Notes: generated by a model not told the origin, from the letters alone. Shown: positions 1 through 9,248, numbered from the stretch's first letter. The stretch is 38,419 bases of DNA from Verrucomicrobiales bacterium (GCA_016795425.1 JAEUHG010000114.1:1-38419), one strand, 5' to 3'. Program-made: numbers and translations.

Positions 1-116
1 CCACCGTTCCGGCCGGGAATCGCCGTGCTGGGAAAGCGGCAGGGGACTGCCGCAGTCCACGACGCTTCGCGCCCGTCCGCACCCTGGGGCCAGGCCAACG
101 CTGGTCGTCGTGGAGT

Positions 117-134
117 GCGGGAGTCCTCTCCCGC
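117..134 (-). terminator. Hairpin just downstream of dnaG
   Basis: A perfect 7-bp inverted repeat (GCGGGAG / CTCCCGC) with a 4-nt loop lies 4 nt beyond the dnaG stop codon. No T-rich run follows it on the minus strand, so it is at best a weak or factor-dependent terminator, or a 3' stabilising structure. I see no gene in the remaining bases 1-116. Confidence 0.3.
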
Positions 135-138
135 TATT

Positions 139-2043
139 TCAACGGAAATCGCCCCGACAATTCGGAGATGCGTCCGGTTGGAGGCGCGCGGATAACGGGC
201 TGCGCTTGGTTTGGCGCAGTTCCTGGAGTCGGAGAAGAAGGGTGGTGCGTTCGGGATCGGGCAATTCTGGTTGCGCGGCTTGGGCGGTGACCTGGGCCAT
301 CTGTTGATCGATCCAGGTGTTCCGCAAACGCAGTGTGAGATCCGAAAGTTGCTGTTCCGGGTTGGGGATGGGTCGGTTGTCGGACATAGCCTCGGAGGCC
401 AGGCTGCGCAGGACGTCACTGGAGAGATCCCCGAGGAGTGCGGCCGGGCTGATCCAGGTTCCGGCCTGATGGTGTTGCAGAGCGCTTTCCACCAGGGCGC
501 GCACTCCGGCATGACGGATCCAGAGGGGATCGAGGTGCAGAGCCAGCCAGCCGGCGAACTCGTCGTTGAGAAAAAGCAGTTTGAGCAGCCAGAATTCCTG
601 GGGCGTAGGGGGTTCGGTCGGATAAGCCGGCGCGTCTGTCCCCTCATCGAACAGCGCGATCTCTTCCGGTGGCGGCGTCCTGGTGCGTTGGGGAGCTTGG
701 GACCGCGCGCCGCGCGCGGCGCGCTTGCGGAACTCGGCGCGAACGGCGTCGGGCGACAGTGCCACGCGTCCGCCCGCCGCCAGAGCCATGGCGGTGCGCT
801 GGGCATAGCGATCGGTCATCACATCGTTGCCGCACTTGGCCAGCGCAACGGCCATGGCATCCAGCACCGCGAGCCGGCCGCGATCGGTACCGAGGTCGTT
901 CTGGCGTCCCAGGAAATCGAGGTAGAACTCGAAGAAATCGCGGGCGGAGGCGGCAAGTTGTCGGAAAGATTCCGGGCCGTGCTCGCGGATATAGCTGTCG
1001 GGATCGTGCGGGGCCGGAACGGTGATGACGCGCACGGAGAGCCCGCTGGCCAGGAGTTCGTCGAGCACCCGTGCCGCCGCTTTCTGCCCGGCGCTATCGG
1101 AATCGAAGCAGAGGAGCACTTCCTGGGCGTAGCGCCGCAGGATGCGCAGATGATCGCCGGTCAGGGCGGTGCCTTGCGGGGCGACGGCGTTCTGCACGCC
1201 GGCCATGAAGCAGGCGATGAGATCCAGTTGCCCTTCGCAGATGATGGCCGCGCCAGCGTCAAGAATGGCGCGTTTGGTTTTATCGAGGCCGTACAGGACC
1301 CGGCTCTTGGTGAAGATCGGTGTTTCCGGCGAATTGACGTATTTGGCCGTCTTTTCATCACCCTGGAGGACACGGCCGCTAAATCCAATGACGCGGCCCT
1401 GTTCATCGCAGATGGGAAACATGAGGCGTCCACGAAACCGATCGTAGTGTCCGCGCGAAGGATCATTGGGATCCCGCGGAATGATGAGGCCGGCCTGTTC
1501 GACGAGTCGGGCGCTCCAGCCTTTGCCACGCGCCCAGTTCACCGTGTCGTCCCAGGCGTCGGGGGCGTACCCGAGCCGGAAGACCTGGACGGCTTCGGCG
1601 GGCACTTGGCGTTGGGCGAGATAATCGCGGGCGATTTGTCCGCCGGCGTCGGTTTGGAGGGCCTGTTGCCAGCGTTGGGTGATTTGTTCGTGGAGTTCCC
1701 GCAGTTGGTCCTGGATGGCGCGCTCTTCGCGTTGGCCGGGAGCATCGTCGAACTCGAGTCGGATTCCCGCGCGTTCGGCCAGGCGCTTGGCGGCGTCGAC
1801 AAAGCTGAGATTCTCGTAGTCCTGGAGGAACCGGAAGACGTCACCACCTTTGTGGCAGCCGAAACAATGATACGCTTGGCGGCTGGGACTGACGTGGAAA
1901 CTGGGCGTTTTCTCCCTGTGAAAAGGGCAGAGCGCGACGAAATTGGCGCCGGCCCGACGCAAGGGCAGGTAACCGCCGATAATCTCCACGATATCGCTGG
2001 CGGCCCGGATCTGCTCCCGGGTGTGGGGTGAAATCATCGGCAT
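139..2043 (-). CDS. dnaG: DNA primase DnaG
   Basis: Makes the RNA primers for chromosome replication in the cytoplasm, working with the replicative helicase. The 634-aa product has the full primase layout. The N-terminal CHC2 zinc ribbon has ligands Cys39, His42, Cys60 and Cys63. The RNA polymerase core carries a TOPRIM fold with the catalytic Glu in 'ICEGQLD' (about residue 270) and the metal-binding 'FDSDSAG' (about 313-319). A helical C-terminal helicase-binding region follows a basic linker. The ATG at 2043 is chosen because 'MPMISPHTREQIRAASDI' matches the usual primase N-terminus; an ATG two codons later (2037) is equally possible. The frame stays open upstream to 2145, but that extension does not look like primase. 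A 20-bp perfect palindrome sits in the linker (705-724). The gene is divergent from the channel gene, with about 140 bp between them. Confidence 0.97.
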   Translation of the reverse strand: MPMISPHTREQIRAASDIVEIIGGYLPLRRAGANFVALCPFHREKTPSFHVSPSRQAYHCFGCHKGGDVFRFLQDYENLSFVDAAKRLAERAGIRLEFDDAPGQREERAIQDQLRELHEQITQRWQQALQTDAGGQIARDYLAQRQVPAEAVQVFRLGYAPDAWDDTVNWARGKGWSARLVEQAGLIIPRDPNDPSRGHYDRFRGRLMFPICDEQGRVIGFSGRVLQGDEKTAKYVNSPETPIFTKSRVLYGLDKTKRAILDAGAAIICEGQLDLIACFMAGVQNAVAPQGTALTGDHLRILRRYAQEVLLCFDSDSAGQKAAARVLDELLASGLSVRVITVPAPHDPDSYIREHGPESFRQLAASARDFFEFYLDFLGRQNDLGTDRGRLAVLDAMAVALAKCGNDVMTDRYAQRTAMALAAGGRVALSPDAVRAEFRKRAARGARSQAPQRTRTPPPEEIALFDEGTDAPAYPTEPPTPQEFWLLKLLFLNDEFAGWLALHLDPLWIRHAGVRALVESALQHHQAGTWISPAALLGDLSSDVLRSLASEAMSDNRPIPNPEQQLSDLTLRLRNTWIDQQMAQVTAQAAQPELPDPERTTLLLRLQELRQTKRSPLSARLQPDASPNCRGDFR

Positions 2044-2184
2044 CGGCGCCCCTGTTCCGTCGCCGGAAATCTCCCCGATGTCGAGAATGGGTTGTTCGCA
2101 TCGGCGGGTTGCAACAGGGCTTGACGAACCGGGGCATGGCGCCATTTATCTCCGCCCCCCTCCGGGGTGACGGGATTCCGGTCC

Positions 2185-3078
2185 ATGAGCCGACTTCTTC
2201 AACGCATCGCGGAATCGAAAGGATTCCAGCGGACGATCCTGGGTGTGATCGTGGCCGCCGGCATTTTGGTGGGAGCCGAGACGGACCCCGCCCTGGTGGC
2301 CCGTTATGGCGGATTCATGAAAGTTCTGGATCAGGTGATCCTGTGGACGTTTGTGGTCGAGTTGCTCATCAAACTGGGCGCACACGGTCGGCGTTGGTGG
2401 CGGTTCTTTGGCGATCCCTGGAATGTTTTCGACTTCACCATTGTCGCCGTCTGCTTTTTGCCGTTCCAAACGCAGTTTGCCGCCGTGCTGCGATTGGCCA
2501 GGGTTCTGCGGGTTCTCCGCTTGGTGAGCGCAGTACCGCGGCTGCAGATTCTGGTGGACGCTTTGCTGCGCAGCATTCCGTCGATGGGGTATGTGGCGCT
2601 GTTGCTCGCGCTGCACTTCTACGTCTACGCCGTCATTGGCGTGTCGATGATGGGAACAACCGCCCCGGAGCATTTTGGGAACCTGTGGAAGGCGATGCTG
2701 ACCTTGTTCCAGGTGGTCACGCTCGAGGGATGGGCGGATATCATGCGGTCGCAACTGGGCGAAGGCAGTGGCGGGCGACTGGGGGTGGTGGCGTATTTCA
2801 TCACCTTCATCCTGCTCGGCACCATGATCATCCTGAACCTGCTGATCGGCGTCATCATGAACGGCATGCAGGAGGCGCAGAACGAGTCCGAAAACGCCTC
2901 ACGGGACCGGCACATCAAGGACGGAGGCGCGCCGTCGTTGCTGGATGAAATCAACCTCGCGGAGCGTCAGTTGAACGATCTCCGGCATCAACTCAATCTG
3001 GTTCGGACCCGCTTGCGACACGAACCGCAGAGATCTTCGAAGGAAGGCCGCCCCAACGGGCAGACGCCGAAATCGTGA
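2185..3078 (+). CDS. Voltage-gated cation channel (NaChBac/CavMr type), one-domain 6-TM
   Basis: A single-domain voltage-gated channel that would assemble as a tetramer in the inner membrane. In the 297-aa product I see S1 (about 17-31), S2 (47-65), S3 (78-94) and an S4 with arginines every third residue (R103, R106, R109, R112). These are followed by S5 (133-156), a pore loop, and S6 (about 199-227) ending in 'ILNLLIGVIMNGM'. A C-terminal heptad-like segment (about 258-285) fits the coiled coil that tetramerises bacterial Nav channels. The selectivity filter is TLEGWAD (179-185), differing from the sodium-type TLESWAS. As I recall, a Gly at this place favours Ca2+ in the Meiothermus channel CavMr, so Ca2+ permeation is plausible. 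ATG 2185 is preferred over an upstream in-frame GTG at 2167. The next gene converges with an 18-bp gap. Confidence 0.9.
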   Translation: MSRLLQRIAESKGFQRTILGVIVAAGILVGAETDPALVARYGGFMKVLDQVILWTFVVELLIKLGAHGRRWWRFFGDPWNVFDFTIVAVCFLPFQTQFAAVLRLARVLRVLRLVSAVPRLQILVDALLRSIPSMGYVALLLALHFYVYAVIGVSMMGTTAPEHFGNLWKAMLTLFQVVTLEGWADIMRSQLGEGSGGRLGVVAYFITFILLGTMIILNLLIGVIMNGMQEAQNESENASRDRHIKDGGAPSLLDEINLAERQLNDLRHQLNLVRTRLRHEPQRSSKEGRPNGQTPKS

Positions 3079-3096
3079 CGGGACACCCGCGCCGAA

Positions 3097-3984
3097 TCAG
3101 AGACGACCCGCGGGAATGCCAAGCGCCTCATAGCCCTCACGAAAGGTCGGGTAGCTGGGATACCATCCCAATTCGCGCCGCAGTTTCGAGGAATCCAAAC
3201 GCTTGTTGGTCAGGGGGCGGCCGCGTCCTTCAGGCGGCGGGCCATTCGCCCGGGGAACTGCTGGGGCAGGGGTGGCAATGCCCAAGGCCTTTGCCAGTGC
3301 ATCCAGCAGATCGCCTTCCCTCACCGGGTGGCCATCGCTCACGTTGTAGATGTCGCCGTTCCGACCACGCTCCAACACGGACTCGATGGCGCCGGCCAGG
3401 TCGTCGCGGTGGATGAAATTGAGAAACCGCGTCGGGTCCGAGGAGCGTTTGACCTCGCCTCGTCTCAGGCTGTCGAGGCGGTTGCGGCCGGGGCCGTAGA
3501 TGCCGGCGACCCGTAGCAATCGGGCGGGGAAGCCTCGACGCGCGGCGTCGAGCAGTAACGATTCGGTCTCGAGCAGCACGCGAACCAGGGGAGTTGACGG
3601 GGCGGTCTCCGAGGTTTCGGTCACGATGGAGCCGTCTTCCTGAGGATAGACCGACGTGCTGCCGGTGAAGACAAAGGCCCGGGGCGGTTGGGCGGCGAGC
3701 CGATGGACCAGGTTCCGCGCGCTCTCGAGGTAGGTGGCGCGATAGGCGGATTCGGTGGATTCGGAAGGGGCGGCGCAATGCACCACCCAGTCCCAGTCAA
3801 CGGGAAGGCTGGCGAGTTGTTGCGCAGCGGACAGATCAACGATCCACGGTTCGATGCCTGCCTCTCGAAGGCAGGCGGCGCCGTTGGTGGATCGCCGAAT
3901 CCCGGCCACTTGATGACCGGTGGCAAGCAGACGGGTGCCGAGAGCGATCCCGACGTATCCGCAACCGGCAATAAGCACGCGCAT
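3097..3984 (-). CDS. NAD(P)-dependent SDR/epimerase-like oxidoreductase
   Basis: A 295-aa Rossmann-fold protein of the extended/atypical SDR group that includes sugar-nucleotide epimerases and YeeZ-like proteins. The dinucleotide-binding loop is GCGYVG at residues 7-12. 'VFTGSTSVYPQ' (105-114) supplies the Ser/Tyr region, and 'LLRVAGIYGPGR' (156-167) is the conserved substrate-side segment of the family. The usual Tyr-x3-Lys pair is not obvious: Tyr113 is followed by PQED. The catalytic class is therefore uncertain and the substrate cannot be told. The gene starts at the ATG at 3984, divergent from glnD, and converges on the channel gene. No operon partner is visible. Confidence 0.85.
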   Translation of the reverse strand: MRVLIAGCGYVGIALGTRLLATGHQVAGIRRSTNGAACLREAGIEPWIVDLSAAQQLASLPVDWDWVVHCAAPSESTESAYRATYLESARNLVHRLAAQPPRAFVFTGSTSVYPQEDGSIVTETSETAPSTPLVRVLLETESLLLDAARRGFPARLLRVAGIYGPGRNRLDSLRRGEVKRSSDPTRFLNFIHRDDLAGAIESVLERGRNGDIYNVSDGHPVREGDLLDALAKALGIATPAPAVPRANGPPPEGRGRPLTNKRLDSSKLRRELGWYPSYPTFREGYEALGIPAGRL

Positions 3985-4068
3985 GACGCGAGGATAATAG
4001 CAGGCCTTGGGAACCTGCGCATGTCCCGGCGTGACCCGGGTAGGGGTGGGCCGTTAGGGTTCACCTGC

Positions 4069-6828
4069 GTGCCGACCTTGAGAGAAAAGCTGGCAGCGAG
4101 CGCCGCCGCCCGACTGCGACTGCCTCCGGGCCGTCTTCCGTGTGAAGAGCCGGATCGTTTTCGGCGTTTTCTGAAGGTGGAAAGCCAGCGATTGCGCATG
4201 TGGCATCGGGGCGGAGGCGGCGGGCGTGAAGTGTGCCGGGCGCGGGCGGAAATGATGGACACGCTGCTCCAGCACGTGTTCGACGCTTATCTCGCGGCCT
4301 ACCAACCCAAGTTCCATCCGGAGGCGCTGGCATTGGTAGCACTCGGAGGCTACGGACGCGCCGAACTGAATCCGTTGAGTGACGTCGACATCCTGATCCT
4401 GCATGAGCGGCGGGTCACGGATCCCAGTCCGCTATTGAAGGCGGTGATGGAGAAGTTCGTTCCCTTTTCCTGGGAGATTGGCCTCGAGTGCCATCCGCTG
4501 GTGCGCAACCTGGACGATTGCGTTCGGGAGGCCAATCGGAAGATGGAATCGAAGACGGCGATGCTGGAGGCGCGCCGCGTATGGGGCGACGAGACCTTGT
4601 TCGAACAGCTCCGGATCATGATCGAGGACCGGTGCGTGAAGGGGCAGGAAGATGCCTACATCGAGGATCGGTTGAAGGATCAGGAACAACGGCGCTCCAA
4701 ATGGGGGCACAGCTACTGCCTGCTGGAACCCAACCTCAAGAGCGGGTGCGGCGGTCTGCGCGATTACCAGAACCTACGTTGGATGTCGGCGGTCAAGTTC
4801 CGGCTGCGGGAAGTTGGCGATTTGATCCAACGGGGCGTGCTGACACCGGCAGGGCTTCGTCAGTTGGATCGCGCTTATGATTTCCTGCTGCGCGTTCGGA
4901 ACGAGCTCCATTACCAGTTGGAACGTAAGAACGATGTGCTGACCCGTGCCATGCAGCCGGCCGTGGCCTTCCAGTTGGGGTACACGGATCGTTCCCTGGC
5001 GCGTCGCGTGGAGCGATTCATGGGGGATTACTTCCGTCATGTGCGCTGCCTGCATCTCATCACCCGCAACCTGGAGCGACGACTGGCGTTGCGGCCGCCG
5101 GGACGCTTCCAGCGCCTGGGCCGGCTGCTCCGTCGCGCCACACCCTTTCGCGACACCGTGATCGATGGGTTTCGGATCAAAGGGGGCGAGCTGCTGGCGG
5201 CGACCACGCGCGTATTTCGCGATCAGCCGCGACGGCTGATGCGGGTCTTCTTGCTTTCTCAGCAGCGGGGACTGCCGCTCCACCCCGACCTGGAGGACCT
5301 GATCCGCCAGAACCTGTCGCTGGTGAATCGGTCGTTCCTGGAAGATACCCATGTGCATGAGACCTTCCTGGAGATCCTCGACCAGCGCGGGAACGTCTCG
5401 CGCATCCTTCGGTCGATGCATGAGACCGGATTTCTCGGGAAGTACATTCCGGCCTTTCATGACCTGACCTGCCGGGTGCAGCACGAGTTTTATCATCTGT
5501 ACGCGGCCGATGAGCACACCCTCGTGTGCCTGGAAATGCTCGACCGCGTCTGGGAGGCCACCGCGGCGCCTTACAAGGCCTACTCCGACCTTTTCCGATC
5601 GCTCGATCGACCCTATGTCCTCTACCTGGCCCTGCTTCTCCATGACGTTGGCAAGGCGGCGGACACGCGAGATCACGCCGTCGACAGCGCCCGAGTGACG
5701 ATGACACAGACGCGCCGTCTGCGGATGCCGGCTCCGGCCGCGGGCACGGTGGCGTTCCTGGTCCGAAATCACCTGCTGATGTCGCGCTTGTCGCAGAAGC
5801 TCGACTTGGATGATCCCGAGGTGATTCGTGAGTTCGCGGCCAAAGTCCAGACGCAGGAGCAATTGAACCTCCTGACGCTGCACACCTTCGCCGATTCGAT
5901 GGGGACCAGCGAAACGCTGTGGACGCCATTCAAGGAGTCCCTCCTATGGACGCTGCATCGCCGGACGGAGGAGACGCTGACCGGCGACGGCCGGTTCCGT
6001 GAGGCGGCCGAGACTCGTCTGCGAGGTCTCAAGGCGGAGGTGAAACGACTGGTGCCGCGCACGTTCCACACGGAGGAATTGGAGGCGCATTTCGGCAATC
6101 TGCCCGAGCGGTATTTCGTGGTGCATACCCCGCGGGAGATCGCCACTGACTTGTCCCTGGCCCATCGATTCATGTGGAACCAGTTGGCCGACGAGGACCA
6201 GGCGCTGCATCCGGTCATCGCATGGCACGCCGAGCCGGACCGAGGGTATTCGACGCTCAAGGTCTGTACCTGGGATCGGCCACGCCTTTTCAACCGCATC
6301 GCCGGAGCCTTGGCAGCCGCCAATTTGAATATTCTCGGCGCCCGGATCTTCTCCCGTCCCGACGGTCCGGTCTTCGACACGCTCTTCGTCAACGATCCAA
6401 CCACCGGCCGGCTGCCGTCGCGCGAGGCACGGGAAAAGTTCGAAGAACTCCTTTCGGCCACGCTGGAGGGAAAGAATGTGGACCTCGCGTCCCTGATCGC
6501 CAAACACCATCCGGAGGCGCCGATTTATCGTCCGGCCGTCTACGAAGTGATTCCGACGCGAATCAGCTTTGACAACACGATCGCGCAGGGACGGACCGTC
6601 ATTGAGATCGAGGCGGAGGACCGGGTCGGGTTGTTGTTTATTCTGACGCGTGCCTTGGCGGATTTGGGTCTCGACGTGACGTTTGCCCGCATCACCACCG
6701 AGAAAGGGGCGGCGGTGGACACTTTCTATGTCATTCAGGGCAACGGATCGCCGGTCACCGGCAAGGACCGGCTCCGTGAAGTCGAAAGTCATCTGCTCGC
6801 CACATTGAACAGGCGAACCGGGCCGTGA
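4069..6828 (+). CDS. glnD: [Protein-PII] uridylyltransferase / uridylyl-removing enzyme GlnD
   Basis: Senses glutamine and adds or removes UMP on PII proteins, setting nitrogen assimilation. The 919-aa product has the complete GlnD order. The nucleotidyltransferase domain has 'GGYGRAEL' and the metal-binding DVD (about 93-107). The linker 'EPNLKSGCGGLRDYQ' follows. An HD hydrolase domain has 'YAADEHTL' and 'LLHDVGK' (His525-Asp526). Two C-terminal ACT domains begin near residues 728 and 844, the usual glutamine-binding pair. I choose GTG 4069 ('PTLREKLAASAA'), which has an AGGG about 9 nt upstream and fits the usual N-terminus. An in-frame ATG at 4021 is the alternative. The open frame runs back to 3688 but only over the antisense of the epimerase. 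No glnB or amtB is in the window. Confidence 0.95.
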   Translation: MPTLREKLAASAAARLRLPPGRLPCEEPDRFRRFLKVESQRLRMWHRGGGGGREVCRARAEMMDTLLQHVFDAYLAAYQPKFHPEALALVALGGYGRAELNPLSDVDILILHERRVTDPSPLLKAVMEKFVPFSWEIGLECHPLVRNLDDCVREANRKMESKTAMLEARRVWGDETLFEQLRIMIEDRCVKGQEDAYIEDRLKDQEQRRSKWGHSYCLLEPNLKSGCGGLRDYQNLRWMSAVKFRLREVGDLIQRGVLTPAGLRQLDRAYDFLLRVRNELHYQLERKNDVLTRAMQPAVAFQLGYTDRSLARRVERFMGDYFRHVRCLHLITRNLERRLALRPPGRFQRLGRLLRRATPFRDTVIDGFRIKGGELLAATTRVFRDQPRRLMRVFLLSQQRGLPLHPDLEDLIRQNLSLVNRSFLEDTHVHETFLEILDQRGNVSRILRSMHETGFLGKYIPAFHDLTCRVQHEFYHLYAADEHTLVCLEMLDRVWEATAAPYKAYSDLFRSLDRPYVLYLALLLHDVGKAADTRDHAVDSARVTMTQTRRLRMPAPAAGTVAFLVRNHLLMSRLSQKLDLDDPEVIREFAAKVQTQEQLNLLTLHTFADSMGTSETLWTPFKESLLWTLHRRTEETLTGDGRFREAAETRLRGLKAEVKRLVPRTFHTEELEAHFGNLPERYFVVHTPREIATDLSLAHRFMWNQLADEDQALHPVIAWHAEPDRGYSTLKVCTWDRPRLFNRIAGALAAANLNILGARIFSRPDGPVFDTLFVNDPTTGRLPSREAREKFEELLSATLEGKNVDLASLIAKHHPEAPIYRPAVYEVIPTRISFDNTIAQGRTVIEIEAEDRVGLLFILTRALADLGLDVTFARITTEKGAAVDTFYVIQGNGSPVTGKDRLREVESHLLATLNRRTGP

Positions 6829-6864
6829 GGGATTCCGGCCCGGCGAACGGCCAGCGGCCCCGGC

Positions 6865-7662
6865 CTAGCGCGCGAGCCAGAGAATGACCGCTCCGAGAAG
6901 GATTCGGTACACGCCGAAGCCGTTGAACGTGTGGCCCTGGACGAATTTGAGCAGCCACTTGACGGCGATAAAGGCGGTGATGGCGGCCACCACCGCGCCA
7001 AGGGCGACCATGCCCCAATCGATGGGGAAGGCAGGCGGATGACGAATGGCGTCCAGGCTTTCCTTCGCCGCTGCCGCCAGCAGGGTGGGGATTCCCAGAA
7101 GAAAGGAGAACTCCGCGGCTTGAGGCCGGGCGAGTCCGAATGCCAACCCAATGAGAATCGTGGACCCCGACCGAGACAATCCGGGGAAGATGGCGGCCAA
7201 AAGTTGGCCGACACCCATCCCGATGGCGATGGCCCAGGTGACTTCCTTGGTCGTCGGGCGAGATTTCAGCCAGAACTCCACAGCGAGAAACAGCACTCCG
7301 CCGATCAACGTTGCCAAGGCCACGGGCGTCACGTTCTCGGGCAGTTCGAACCCGAGCTTCTTGATGGTAAGACCCCCAACACCGGTAAGGACGAAGGCAG
7401 CGGCGAGCTTGATGAGATAATCGCGCGACTCGGGTTCGCGCCATCGGCGAACAAGGTTCACCAGTCGTTCCCGAAAAATCACCAGGACAGCCGCCACCGC
7501 TCCGGGCTGAATGACGACGGTGAACAGGTCGGATTTGATGAACTCCGAGCGGATGGGCAGCCAATGCTCGGCGAGCAGGAGGTGGCCCGTCGATGAGATG
7601 GGCAGAAACTCCGTGATGCCTTCAATGATTCCCAGGATGACAACGGCGAGCCAGTCGGGCAT
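6865..7662 (-). CDS. uppP: Undecaprenyl-diphosphatase UppP (BacA)
   Basis: An inner-membrane enzyme that recycles undecaprenyl diphosphate to the monophosphate carrier for peptidoglycan and other envelope polymers; overproduction classically gives bacitracin resistance. The 265-aa length is typical. The N-terminal signature 'EGITEFLPISSTGHL' (14-28) holds the catalytic Glu residues and the Ser/His motif. A second signature 'FPGLSRSGSTI' lies near residues 165-175. The rest is strongly hydrophobic with about eight membrane helices. It is the last gene of a minus-strand run, 26 nt downstream of the HAD phosphatase gene, and likely co-transcribed with it. It converges with glnD across a 36-bp gap. 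Confidence 0.97.
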   Translation of the reverse strand: MPDWLAVVILGIIEGITEFLPISSTGHLLLAEHWLPIRSEFIKSDLFTVVIQPGAVAAVLVIFRERLVNLVRRWREPESRDYLIKLAAAFVLTGVGGLTIKKLGFELPENVTPVALATLIGGVLFLAVEFWLKSRPTTKEVTWAIAIGMGVGQLLAAIFPGLSRSGSTILIGLAFGLARPQAAEFSFLLGIPTLLAAAAKESLDAIRHPPAFPIDWGMVALGAVVAAITAFIAVKWLLKFVQGHTFNGFGVYRILLGAVILWLAR

Positions 7663-7688
7663 GGGCGAGGGGGTGCTGGAGTTCAGGT

Positions 7689-8531
7689 TCAGGATCCAAG
7701 CACCGCCGCCACCAGCACTTCGGCGTCGCGGTAGTCGGGCACCACCACGTCGGCCCCCACTCCTTTGAGGCGATCGTGCTTCCAGGCATCGAACCGGCCC
7801 GATCCATTGTTGGCCTCGTCGCTGGCGACCGCGATCGCCAGACCGCCCACTTCCTTGGTGTTCTGGATCTCGACGTAACCGTCGCCGATGGCGAGCAGTG
7901 CGTCGCCTGGGATGCTGTTCTCGCGCAGGATCCGGTCGATGACCATCTTCTTGGAGAAATTCTTGTAGTCGTCCAGCGCACCGTAAATGTGCGGGCCGAA
8001 CACCGGATTGAGACCCAGCAAGGCCGCCTCCTGCTTCACGTAGACCTCGTCGGTGCCGCTGGCGAGGTAGAGCGTCAGCCCGCGGTCCTGGAGTGCCTTG
8101 AGCAGCTGCCGGGATCCGAGCACCATGAGGTCGTCGGCAGCGAGTTGTCCGGCTTTGAGGCGGTCGACGCGATCCGCGATGCGGAGGTTGAGTCGGCGAA
8201 GGTATTCGTGCTTGTAATCAAGCGGTTCACGCGGCGTGCCGCCGCGCTCCCGAACACGATCGGCAAGTTGGATCATCTGATAGATGGTCTGCTTGCCGTT
8301 GAGTCGCATAATGTCTTCGAAGGCGAGTTTTCGACGTTCCTCTTCGGTCTCGCCCGGCAGCGGCGGCAGGACTTCGGTGAACATCGGAACCATCACCTGC
8401 GGCCAACCCTCGCGAATGAGCGAGAGAGTGCCGTCGAAATCGAAAAGCACGTGGCGAATTTGGGGGCGCGGGCGGAAACCCGAAGCGAATTCAACCAAAC
8501 CGGTGAAACCGGAAGAAGCAGTGGCGGCCAT
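7689..8531 (-). CDS. HAD-superfamily phosphatase
   Basis: A cytoplasmic haloacid-dehalogenase-type hydrolase of 280 aa. Motif I is 'FDFDGTLS' with nucleophile Asp31 and acid/base Asp33. Motif II is the Thr/Ser in 'LYLASGTDE'. A lysine for motif III lies in 'KNFSKKMVID'. Motif IV is 'AIGDGYVEI'. The long helical insert between motifs I and II (about 50-150) is a C1-type cap. 'VGGLAIAVASDEAN' near the C-terminus resembles the phosphoglycolate/sugar-phosphate branch, but the substrate cannot be assigned. It sits 26 nt upstream of uppP and 63 nt downstream of a small membrane protein gene, all on the minus strand. Confidence 0.88.
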   Translation of the reverse strand: MAATASSGFTGLVEFASGFRPRPQIRHVLFDFDGTLSLIREGWPQVMVPMFTEVLPPLPGETEEERRKLAFEDIMRLNGKQTIYQMIQLADRVRERGGTPREPLDYKHEYLRRLNLRIADRVDRLKAGQLAADDLMVLGSRQLLKALQDRGLTLYLASGTDEVYVKQEAALLGLNPVFGPHIYGALDDYKNFSKKMVIDRILRENSIPGDALLAIGDGYVEIQNTKEVGGLAIAVASDEANNGSGRFDAWKHDRLKGVGADVVVPDYRDAEVLVAAVLGS

Positions 8532-8594
8532 GTATGTATCTGGCCGGCGTGGTTACGGCAGGCGCGGCGGCAAGTCAAACTCTGCGTCGGACCT

Positions 8595-9182
8595 TCAGGC
8601 GTGGCAAAGATCCTGGTGCCGAACGGCAGACGCCGATCTTGGAGCACCAATCTGCACGGCCTGGTGGTAAAGGGTTGCACCCATGACGCTCACCAACTCG
8701 CCGATGGCTGCATCGCGCAGGGAATGCAGGTGCTGAATGCGCTGGCGGCTGTCCGCGGCGGGACCTTGCTCGGCGTTGCCAGGCGACGCCAGGTTCAGGA
8801 GTTCCAGATTGTAGGCCTGGATGGCGGTGTTGAGCTCCGAGATCCGGTCGAACACCACTTGAAATTCAGGGGCATGGGCCGGCGCAAGATCCCGTGCATC
8901 CTTCCGCTCCTGGGGATCGTCCTCGACCGCCGGTGCGGGCAACCGGTTGGTGTCTGTGTTGCGAGCAAGTTCGCGATACGACGGCACGACGGAGGTGCCT
9001 CCCGCGCCAAACGCGAAGGCCACCACGATGCCGAAACCGACGAGCACCGCTGCGGGAATCGCGAGGTAAAGCGCGAGGTCGGACCACCACGCAACAAGAG
9101 CACCCGTGTGCACTCCTAAAGCACACGCGGGAATCCACCCGGAGAACGCATCCCCGAAAGAAGATGAGACATCCTCTTTCAC
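8595..9182 (-). CDS. Predicted single-pass membrane protein, unknown function
   Basis: I do not recognise this protein. From GTG 9182 it would be about 195 aa with one strong membrane segment ('LALYLAIPAAVLVGFGIVVA'). A polar, Pro/Asp-rich linker follows, then a helical region ('FQVVFDRISELNTAIQAYN' and beyond) that could form a coiled coil. The start is uncertain. In-frame GTGs lie at 9275, 9182 and 9113, none with well-spaced ribosome-binding sequence, and the upstream GTG at 9275 would lie inside a strong inverted repeat. It leads the minus-strand run with the HAD phosphatase and uppP. It could be a short envelope-stress or assembly factor; no function is claimed. Confidence 0.6.
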   Translation of the reverse strand: MKEDVSSSFGDAFSGWIPACALGVHTGALVAWWSDLALYLAIPAAVLVGFGIVVAFAFGAGGTSVVPSYRELARNTDTNRLPAPAVEDDPQERKDARDLAPAHAPEFQVVFDRISELNTAIQAYNLELLNLASPGNAEQGPAADSRQRIQHLHSLRDAAIGELVSVMGATLYHQAVQIGAPRSASAVRHQDLCHA

Positions 9183-9248
9183 GGCCGTGAGAATGGAGGC
9201 GGTTTGTCCGCGTCGCAAGTCCCGTCCCCGCGACTGAAGCTGACAAAA

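Noticed and set aside
1..116. A gene fragment at the left edge
   Set aside because: There is no start codon on the minus strand and no recognisable coding signature; only short GC-rich inverted repeats are seen.
211..2031. 606-aa open frame on the + strand opposite dnaG
   Set aside because: It is the antisense shadow of a well-supported dnaG; no domain or signal is visible and the high G+C keeps antisense frames open.
3688..4068. N-terminal extension of GlnD back to 3688
   Set aside because: It lies antisense to the epimerase gene and does not resemble the GlnD N-terminus.
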